In this document: in pieces, positions 1 through 11,000 of the stretch
How the letters are laid out: every line of letters starts with the position of its first letter
How positions within the stretch are numbered: the first letter of the stretch is position 1
Source of the DNA: Micropterus salmoides
Lineage: Eukaryota > Chordata > Actinopteri > Centrarchiformes > Centrarchidae
Assembly: GCF_014851395.1 (NCBI RefSeq)
Contig: NW_024040817.1
Span: 32,003,448 to 32,067,447, forward strand
Direction of reading: 5' to 3'
Length of the DNA: 64,000 nt
Translations under genes and position numbers: made by a program
The notes under the pieces: generated by a model
Seen by the model: only the letters and a program-made list of their open reading frames with translations
Database searches by the model: none
Told to the model about the DNA's origin: nothing

Positions 1-840
1 GGTGAAAGTGTGCCAATTCATTTTAATCTCATCTTGGACCTGTGTGGAAGAGTTGTTTGGTTATGCTAGCTGCTGGTTATTGTTGTCGTTGTCTACCAAA
101 GTAGGCCTAGTTAGGGTATCCTTGCTGTTTGTCTCCCCCATTGATTCATGACTTTTTCAGTGCATTTTTTGGCATTCTTAACCGTAAGTGCCTCACCACA
201 CAGCTCTCCCCAAAGAGCAGAGGCAGGGTGGCTGTCTGCTGTATTTCTGAACATGTTGAACGCCATGGTGGTTCAACTGTTGAGGAAAGTTCTGTACATA
301 ATAGATGAGTGAAATCTGCTGTGGGTGTCAAGTCAAACATCTGAGTCAGAAACAATACGAATGTCTACGTCCGACAGCCTTTGACTCTATTTTAATGGCC
401 AGCTGGACCCCTGAAAAGTTAAATAACCGACTCAGGGAAAATAATTCTTTAACAAGAGCTTTGACAACAAAAATGATATTAATGATTTTGCAATAGCCAG
501 TGACCTGAAAACATCTGTGATTAAGATTGAATTGGTCCATGGAATAGCTATATACACCCATAAGTACATAGAAGTTTAACAGTAATTGCTACAGTCACAG
601 CCTTCATAAAAGTATAAAAATGATGTCTATGCAGGTGATGTCAGGGAACTCATCTCAATTGTTTAAAAACCTGTCAGCAACAACGGTTTGGCCTTCTAGG
701 ACTGTGCCGTCCACATTCCCGGGAGCCTCCACCTTGGAATCTCCACAAGGTTTATTGTCATTGTTGTTGGATCTCTGCTACTTGTGTCCACCACATCACT
801 GATAACAGGATTTGTGTGGTCTGTGCTTTTGTGTGCTCAG
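1..840 (+). other. arhgef2 intron, no feature seen
   Basis: Sequence upstream of the first recognised exon. No conserved coding segment, repeat family or regulatory site was recognised on either strand. It ends in a pyrimidine/GT-rich tract and the CAG acceptor at 838-840. Confidence 0.6.
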
Positions 841-908
841 GTGCCCATCTAGAGAGGAGTTCCCCCTCATAGAGACTGAACACAAGGCCCACCTGAGGAG
901 ACTTAAAG
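841..908 (+). CDS. arhgef2: arhgef2 exon a
   Basis: 68 nt. The first G completes a codon from the preceding exon; the exon then reads CPSREEFPLIETE and ends AHLRRLK plus one base. It matches the linker after the PH domain of GEF-H1 (SREDFPLIETE in mammals, from memory). Acceptor CTCAG at 836-840, donor GTCAGG at 909. Confidence 0.87.
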
Positions 909-2030
909 GTCAGGAGAAAAACATTAATGATCCGGTGAAAGGAACGTTTTCATGTGGCACCTTTCTGTATTATTTTTTATGAGCACACAGTCCCACTCAT
1001 TTAACCTGTTCCCATGTATTTTTGAGTCATCGTTTCTTCCTTGAGTTCCCCTTTCCACTTAAAAGACTATTGAAACTCCCTTTCTGACTGGTTGATGAGG
1101 CTTAAATGTAATCCAAATGTTTTGTAGAAATATGTACTTGTACAATTACATTTTTGAATGCACAGTGAATATTCACTTTGTTTTTGAAATTTGGTGGCTG
1201 GATGGTTTTTGCAGGTAGTGTCTATGTAATCTTTCTATAGGATTGGTTCACAGGACTTTGAACATCACAATAGTACATCGATCAGAATGTAGGAGGGACA
1301 AATCTTTCCGTTTAAGCCATTTATTGCCACGATGTACTCATGGAGCACAATAGGAGATGATGAGGCTTTACGGTTATGTTATGTTATGTTTTTTTTAATC
1401 ATGCACAACCATAGGTGTGTACCAGATCTGAGGCCCCAGCCACACCATATCCCTTTTAGTTTACAAACAGAGAATTAAAACGAATACAATCTCCGTCCAC
1501 ACCAGTATTTTAGAGTTTATCTCCCTAAACATTAAAATGACATGAATGAAAACGCACATTGAGTGGACGTTTACGTACACTGGAAAACAGACTGGGAGTT
1601 GTCGCAAACGGCAAAATACACAGTACAAATGTAGGCAGATAAGTGTTATTTGCACGGTACAGAATATTTCAATAAAAATACCATGTCAAAACGTCAGTAG
1701 CATCGTGTGCCTGCTTTGCATGACTCATAAAATCCAATCAGAGAGCAACGCGTGAGTAGCAAAAGGTCTGTTTTAAAACGAAAACGCAGTGGTGTGGATG
1801 GCGACTGAATCACAGAGACAGAGGTCCGTCATGTGTGGTTTGTGTTGCTGCCAGCCAGAACAAAGGCAAAAATTCATTCCTAAAAATTCATTAGGTGTGA
1901 GTGAGATCAGGTGAGATCCTTTGCATTGGAAAAAGGCAGAGGTTTGCTGAATACTATGACTCGATTCTACAGTCTATTCACCCCAAATAGCCAATGTACC
2001 AACTGTACAAATGTTAGCTATAACTGGCTA

Positions 2031-2075
<45 letters not shown>

Positions 2076-5000
2076 CAGCTCAGACTGATCAAAACTCTCC
2101 CACCTCCCACAGCTGACCTCCAGCAGAAGGACCGGGAAATGCTGGAGCTCCTGCAAGAGAGGGTGACTCTCTTCTGTGAGCTGACAGAGGTGACCAGTGG
2201 TCAGGAGGGCCTACAGCCTCCCATCACTCGCTACTTGTTCAGGGCAGACACACCCCAAGCCCCCCGTGCAGAAAAACTTCTACTGGATGCCACAGCTGAG
2301 GGTAACACACCAAGTTTCACATGAACTAAAAATAATTGCTACAGCTATTTGTCAGTTTGGAAAGAAAATAGCTAAATTGTTATAGAGCTCCTTTCTAGTC
2401 TTCTGACCACTCAAAGCGCTCAAGGTCGCAATGCAATGAAGGCAGCCGCATGCTGACACATGACATCCCTATATTCCGGAACAGAGTGGAAAACTGCTCC
2501 TTCATTCAAACTGGATCTGTTTCTGTTCAAAAGCTAAGCTTCTGTTATATTTAAAGGGATACTACGCGATTCTGCAGAGAGTTTGTTGATAAACAAACTC
2601 ATGAACGCGCATTGCCATAGTAACCAGTCCTACTCTGCTGAAATATAGCAGAATCCACAGCGTCTGCTGTCCGAGAGCAAGTTAGCCTGAATAAGAGGGC
2701 ATGTTTTAGCAGCACTGTAGAAGGTGTGACGACAGGCCTGTCAATATTTAAATATGTACTGAAGCAAAATACTTCAATAGTTACAATTAGTGAACAAACA
2801 TCATCAATCAAACAATATGTGTAAGCTCACAAACGCAGCATCCAAAACACAACAGAGTAAAAAACTAGAGTTATTTGAAATAGTTTGTACAAAAATACAG
2901 TGACTGATAAGAGCTGGGAAGCACAGGAGCGACGTATAGTTTATCTCCAGAGCCGAAGTCAAAGCTAAGTTTGGGGCTAACCTCGTTCACTCTTTAATCA
3001 ACAGTTGGCAGCAACACACAGGAGCTCCTGAGCTCCTTTTAGTCCTGAGAAGCTGCAGTCTGTATTCACCGGCCTCTGTAACTTCTACTGTACATTTACT
3101 ACTGAACAAGCCTTACTGCTGACCCTTTTCTCTCTATTCACCGGGACACCCGTTCACACACACAAAGCTAACAAAGCTAACCAGCTGGGATCATCACAAA
3201 CATGACAACAGACAGACAAGACAGTGACACTGAAGCTGTCGTTTATGTGGAACAGCAAAGCTGTCCAGCAGAAACAGAGCAACCTCAGCATCGGTTTTCA
3301 TTCCTTTCAAATCTCGTAGATCTATCCAGCATTGAAACCCCTCACAGATGTTAACGTGTGTCTTCCCCTCGCCTGGTCATAACTTGTCTCACACCTTTCC
3401 CTCTGTGGCTGTTTCTCAGTCATCTTCACAGCTAAAGTCCCGTAAGAAGTCCAGCATGTTTGAACATACCCAGTTTACATTCTCTGTCCAACTGCTTCAA
3501 GTGCACCACCGCCACCTGCTGCTTGCTCCGAGCAGCTTTGTTTGTGCTCAATTTACAGACCCAGGGCTGTGTAGGAAAATTGGATAAGAATCCCTTTAAC
3601 AAACACAGTTTAAGATGTTTGGATCTGGCCAATAGTATGAATTTATTTTCATTGAATACTCATTTAAGGTTACACTTGCAGTTGTACTTTATCAATAGCT
3701 AATTGGACAGAATCAGCAATGCAGAATAAAACGGGCTTATCCATATGAAGAAGATTTTTACAGTAACACTTGGAAGAGACAGTATTATTAATATAATGAG
3801 CTCCTTTAGTCCTGAGAAGCTATATATAAGCTATATTAATATATTATTAATATAAATAGTTAACAGGTCTCCCTCCGGGTGACTGCCAACCTTTCGCCCG
3901 ATCCAGCCCCAGCGGTTGACGATGGATGGATGGATGGATAATTAACAGGTTAGGGCCCAAAATGGACACCTACAGCCATCCTTTGGTGATCTGCAGAAAT
4001 TCTGATTGGGCAGGTTCTGGTAAGCCCATGGCTCAACAATCAAACAAAATCTGCAGCAAGACAACACAAGGGAGCTTTTAATCTTTGTCGTGAGCTGGAA
4101 AATGAAGACAGACCTGGTTTTGTGAACTTCTTATGAGCTGCGACAGAGCAGTACTACAGGCTGTTGGTAAAGGTTACACCACTTATAAATCATCAAAACA
4201 CAATTACAGGGCCTGCATATCTGAACTTTTGGTTCACAATTACATTTGTGAGTTATACAGTGTGTATGTGTGTGTGTTTTTCCACAGTGGACAGACTAAG
4301 CGAGCTACTTCTGGGCTCCAGCATGGACATCCCTCTTCCATGTCTTCACAACCACATGGAGGTGGTAGAAACCTGTGAGTCACTGAAGATTCCAATCTCT
4401 CATATGACAAGATAGTACTTTTTGGATTCATATCCAATGGGTATACATACAGAACACTTTATCAAATTATCATTAGGGAAATTACATCTTTACACACATA
4501 AAAACAGTATGGAAAGCAGTATGGATATGTCATTAATTAAGGTTTCACTCCAAAATGATGAACTAAGAATTTCACCACACTGAAAACCAAATTTATTAAC
4601 ATGAGAGCACAGGGTGGTGAGTGGTGTGGATGAAACAGAGTGGGACACAGCAGGAATAGGTGGAGGTGTACATGCACACTGTAAATAGCTGGCCCAAAGA
4701 ATGCAGGTACTAGCCTCATACTAGCTCAATTTTAATGAAGACAAAACATAACTCCCTGTCCCCTCTTTGTTAGGTGTAATAAAATAGTCAGGCTTTACTT
4801 GTGATAGCTGTTTTGATTTTCTAGGACTAGTACTAAGTGACTTTGTCTCTGCTCAGGTGATCAGGATCTGTTCAATGGAGCCCATGACTACTCTGCAGCA
4901 AAGGTGAGCATGCAAATGGAAGTGTAGTAGGCTGTTGTTGTTTTGTTTTTTGTTTGTTTTGTTTGGGGGGCATCAGATATTGTTGCTGCGTGTAGTGAAA

Positions 5001-8000
5001 ATTAAGTAGGCAATGTGTAGCCACTTACAGACCTCTATAGTTTCTGTTTACAGATTTTTCACATTGATTTGTTTATAATGAGAAACACTTTGCTATACAG
5101 TTGCAAGGTAGGATTTCACATTATTAGCTCAACTTGTAGAGGTGCCTGTATCAAAATCTTTATGACAAGACCTCATTATGTTCACATGGTAGCTATCCCA
5201 AAATAAAGTAATTAATCAAATAACTGGAACCTATGCCCAGTCACGTTGGGCATGAACTGTCATTTCCTTTTAGGAATGTACATTTTAACTGACTTACGGC
5301 TAAAGTCCACTGACTCCAGCTGCGTCGCGTTACGGCTGTGCTGCAGTTGCTGGAGCTGATCATGGCCATTCTAGTCGATGCTTGTGAGTCCACCAGACAT
5401 GGCCGCAGCGCGTCCCAGAAGCGGCTCTCCGCTCCGCAGATTTTTGACGGAAGCCGCGTCAAACAGCACAGAGCAGATTGAACGGGGCAGGTAGTCAGAC
5501 ACAGAACGGCAGAGAGAATCCATTCAATTTTCAAAATAAAACACCCTGTGATATAATAAACACAGTTAAATCACACACATAAAGAAACTATTTAATTTTG
5601 TAGCCTACTTAATCATAGTAGAAGCACAAAAAGCAAACACTAATGACCAAATCATCAAAATCTTAACATGACAGCAAAATCAGGCAGGAAAAACGCTCTG
5701 ATTCTGAAATGCTCTCTGTGGCATATGCACCCTGAAGTTGACTGAACAAAACGGGGTCACAGGGAGCTGTGAAGAACAAAAAGGACAAATTAAAAACAAG
5801 TCAATAATGTTGGGCATGCTTGTGTTGTGTTCCAATGTATTCATTGTATCATTGTCATGATACTCTTCTCTGTGGAAATATTTTTTTTTACCTTCTAAAG
5901 GGTTGCATGAGGAATCAAGACAAGCCACCACCCACGGTGAGTCAGGGGGTAAAGGTTTCTTTTTCTTTGAGTTTGTGTGCATGTGTCTGTGTCAGAAACA
6001 GACATCACTAATAAGTATGTTGCCTGTGTTTGACAGGAGATATATCAGACGCTGGTGAATCTCAGTGTTTATCTCCATGCACTCCAGGTGAGTAGGTTTC
6101 TGTATGTCTTTAACACACTTGTGGATGGTTTATGTTGTTTGGAGGGGTACAAAATATGTATGAGGGTAAAATGCTTCCAGCTTTAAATGATATGACTGGT
6201 CCATCTCTCAATACTAGCCTAACCAGGCTGTCGACCCGAGCCCATTGCTTCCAACTGAAGAAGTCTCACAAAAGTTTCATTTAAAAAAAAAAGGGGGTTG
6301 CCTAAACATCTGGCCACTATCATTTGTAATACATGTTTCTCAAACCGAAGGATATAGGGACTGTTTTCAACGGTGGCTGTGGCTTAGAGCAGGTTGCCCG
6401 TTAGTCAGAAGGTCGGGGGGGTTCCATCCCCCGGCTCTTCAAGTCTGCATGTTGAAGTGTCCTTGGGCAAGATACTGGTTGTTCTTTCTGCATATGATTG
6501 TATGTGAATGTTAGTTTGTGTTCTGAGCACTATGACTAGGAAATATACACAAATTGTTAAGTTCACACGAAGAAGAGGCTCTTTACCCTGGCTGAATAAT
6601 GATATTCGCCAGTTAATGAAAAAAAGAGATCTTGCACTGCCCACTAAATCAATTACGGACCTCCTTATTTTTAAGGGATGAAGAAATCGGGTTGTTAAGG
6701 AACTGCGCATGGCAAAAACTACATACTTTACATAACTGAATCTGAAGGAAATAGTACTTCTCTTTGGAAGCATCTTAACAGTCGTACTAAACTAAAGCCC
6801 AGCGAATGAAAATTAATAACGGAGCTGGAAGTAAATGGAGTGATTAGCACTGACAGTCCAGAAATCCCAAATTAATTTAATAATTATTTCATTCAATCAG
6901 TGGAGGAGCTTGCTCAAAATTTTGAAGCAGTAAAACTATCACACGCAAATATAACAGACTCTTTGCAGTCCTTTTATATTAAGGAAGTTTACCAAGAGAA
7001 AGTTGCTAAAATAATTAATAAATTAAATAATTTAAAGTCAAAGGATTGGTTTGGGTTGGATATTGCTGTTATTAAAACAGTCAAGAAAACAGAAAAGTTA
7101 GCAGCCTTCTGTAATAATACTTTTTTCACTGTACACACACATATTACACAGGTAGAAAAGGAGTTGGCAGCAGTGACTGATTTGCATTAATATAAAAACA
7201 TAAAAAAGTCTGAATGCATGGGTCTCAAAATATCTACCACTATCAATATTTGTAAATCTAAACCACGCAAATTAAGATATGCCAACGGTGGCTGTGGTGA
7301 GCCCCCGAAGATCTATAGGAAGAGTACTTTCTTTCTGTGGATAACGTACTGTTCGTATAATCGTGTGTGTTAAATATCTCCCTGCTCCAAAACAGCTGAT
7401 TCAAACTATCAACTCTTTATGAATCCTGAAGCTGCTTAAATCAGCTGTGTTGAAGCAGGGAGAGATTAAATAATGCAGGACAGGGGGTAACTTTCTCCAG
7501 GAGAGGGTTGGGAAACACTGTTGTAGTAATGCTACATAAACTTCAGTTCAACTAAGATGAATTCATACAGCCAGCAAAGTCTTTGCACGCAGGTTTAAGC
7601 GTGTAGAACAGCTACACCAAATGGTCTAAATATCTTTATTTTATCTTCTTTTGGACAAATAACTAACCTGAGTGTCATACATGGTTAACATATTAAGACA
7701 AATGCAGACCTACGCCCTTGTAAATGTTTTACAAAAAAATTGTTTAATAAAGCCAAACACACAGTAGCTTACATCATCCAAAGAAAGAAAAAGCAAATTC
7801 TACCATACTACCTCAGGAGGTAACGCTAGCCACCATTGGCATAGCCTAACATTACCTATGTAGAACGACAAATAACTTACATACGTGTAACATTCTGTAA
7901 TTTGTGTGATTTAGATGTACAATATCGATAGCGGTGGCTATTTTGATGGCGAACACAAACTAAGATCAATGAACTCAGATTTCTCTCAATTTTTTGGCCA

Positions 8001-11000
8001 GTGTTGGGCAAGTTACTCAGAAATTGTACTATATTACTAGTAACTTATTTGTCCTTAAAAAAGTAATAATATTACTTTACTTATTACTGTGTGACTGTGC
8101 AGCAGTGTTCAGGAGAGAGAGAGAGAAAACATATAGCCTAGCGTACCGGCTGGAAAAAAAATAATAAAGCTAGTAAATCCTGACTTTTGAACTACTGGTT
8201 TTCTACACATGTAGCCTATTTATAAGAGCAGTATTCAGTAGTTTTACAAAACCTTACCTAACTCCACTCTCTCTTGACGAGTCCCAGCATCTCTGGCAGT
8301 AGCGGTTGGAGTTTCTTTCCATAAGTTCCACGTTGCTGTGCCACTTCAGCTGATGCTTCAATGAATGAAATGCATCTTAGACTGTGACACAAGATTTGGC
8401 AGTAGCTAGGCTACTTACAGCTGTGGAAAGAACGCCTCTCTCCCTCGTTCTCCTTTCTTCCTTCCGGACATACAACAAACAACTGAATGCCCGGTGCCGC
8501 TGAGCTGCCGCACAGTTGCACATTGAAAATGGTGTGTTCTGAAATCTTGGCAGGACAGACACACTTCTGTTGCAGTTTATATGTCCATTTTCAGACTGTA
8601 CAATTAATGAAACTGGATTTGCTGTCCTACCCTGCAGGGTGCTATTATCAAACAAGACTCCATCTTGGAGCTGTTACTTCAGCCGCAGGACACCTTGGCA
8701 CCAGCTGGAGGAGGTGTGTGGCGCCCCCTCTGGCGAGATGGTGGAAATCGGGATAACAGTGCAGGGTCAACCATTGGGGAGCTGGCTCTTTTGCAGAGAC
8801 AACACAGCCTGCTGCAGGAGGAGCTGCTGAGGCTGCGGGATGCCGAGAGCCGGTTCAAGGACAGTGAGAGGGCCCGGGCCAAACTGGAGAGGCAGGTCCG
8901 ACACATGAAGGTCTGCAGTGGTGCTCCACTTGCATCCCAGCAGCTGGGGGAACAGTCTTTTCAAGTAAGGACATTTGTATTGTAATTCCATAAAGTTAAG
9001 GGACTCACAAAACAAATCATGTCATCATGACATCATAGTGATGTCACAGGGGTTCTTATTCTCTCAGACAAATGGCTCCAGAATCACACAAGACCTTTTA
9101 CAACCACAATAAGTCAACGGATTGTAATGTGCTCCCTTAAATAAACATTTTCCAAGTAATTATAAATAAATCGGTACTTAGCAGGTTGGGCCAATATTAA
9201 CTGATTTTCAACAGTCTCTTTCCTCTTTTCGTGCTGTTTTAGCCTACATCTCTGCAGCCGGGTAGAGAGGTCTCAACTGGAGATGACACACTGCAGGCCA
9301 GCCAGGAACCCACCCACCAGTCAGATGGCCTCCAGGACAGCAGTGATTTGGAGGTAGACATGACATCAGATGATGATGATGGGACGGCATCTGAAAGCTC
9401 CAAAGGTCAGATTACAGACATGAGACACAGTGACTTTGAATATTCAATTCAGTTCAATTCAAATTAGCTTTATTGGCATGAATGTGTAACAACAGTATTG
9501 CCAAAGCATCATACATACAACATAAGAACAATCAACCCCATACATTTCATTAAATAAGTAATTAAAGCATAAAGTAATCAAAGCGTATGTGTGTTTGTGT
9601 TAAAAAAATAAATTAATAAATATAAAAAATTAAAATAACATAAATAAATAAAACAGTAAGCGTGTGTGTGTGTGTTTAAAATATATATATATATATATAT
9701 TAAAAATTAAAATAAAATAAATAAATAAAATGATAAGCGTGTGTGTGTGTGTGTGTATATATAGATATTAATAGATAATTTTTTTTTAATTAATTGATAA
9801 AAAAATACTAATACAATTTAAAAAAATAATAAATCAGTATCAAATGTAAAAACAAAACAATTACTAAAATATCAAACGATCAAAATACTAATTATTTGAA
9901 AATCTGTACAATTATTCAGTTTGAGGTTCCACTGGTTGTCCTCACTTCATGGCATGAGGAGACATGTTTTGCAGCAATTATTTCACATTTGGGCATTTCT
10001 CCCTGTAAATAGGGGAGTTTCTGTGTTTCTGACATGAATTCAAATTCGGGGTATATTTGGGAAATGTTTGCAAAGTGTTTTTGTCTTTGTGTTTTATATT
10101 TGGGGCATGAGGTTAGAAAGTCTCTACCTCTGTCTCTACCTGTCCCCTGTCACACTGGGAACAGAGTCTCTCCTCTTGTGGTAGCCATGAATATTGACGT
10201 CATAGTGCTTTTTAGGTAATGCTTCCCTTGCGGTTTATTCAATTAAATTCACTTTAATTTTATTTACAGTATCTCACAAAAGTGAGTACGCCCTTCACAT
10301 TTGAGTACATATTTGATTATATATTTTCATGTGACAACACTGAAGAAATGACACTTAGCTACAATGTAAAGTAGTGAGTGTACAGCTTGTATAACAGTGT
10401 AAATTTGCTGTCCCCTCAAAATAACACAGCCTAAACCAGTCTAAACCGCTGGCAACAAATGTGAGTACACCCCCCAAAGTGTCAATATTTTGTGTGGCCA
10501 GCATTATTTTCCAGCACTGCCTTAACATGGAGTTCACCAGGGCTTCACAGGTTGCCACTGGAGTCCTCTTCCACTCCTCCATGATGACATCACCGAGCTG
10601 GTGGATGTTAGATCTTGTACTCCTCCACCTTCCGTTTGAGGATGCCCCACAGATGCTCAACAGGGTTTATGTCTGGAGACATGCTTGGCCAGTCCATCAC
10701 CTTTACCCTCAGCTTCCTTAGGAAGGCAGTGGTCGTCTTGGAGGTGCGTTTGGGGTCGTTATCATGTTGGAATACTGCCCCTCGGCCCAGTCTCTGAAGG
10801 GAGGGGATCCTGCTCTGCTTCAGTATGTCACAGTACATGTCGGCATTCTTGGTTCCCTCAATGACCTGTAGCTCCCCAGTGCCGGCAGCACTCATGCAGC
10901 CCCAGACCAGGACACTCCCACCACCATGCTGGACTGTAGGCAAGACACACTTGACTTTGTCCTTGCTCCTGGCTCTCCGTTGGTGGTCTGGCCAACATCA

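Noticed and set aside
1911..2324. 137-codon open frame across the (GT)n tract and an arhgef2 exon
   Set aside because: Only the 2113-2301 part is coding; the upstream part is intron and dinucleotide repeat, and the start codon is fortuitous.
6405..6773. 122-codon minus-strand frame
   Set aside because: Antisense to a SINE and a dead LINE fragment; no similarity of its own.
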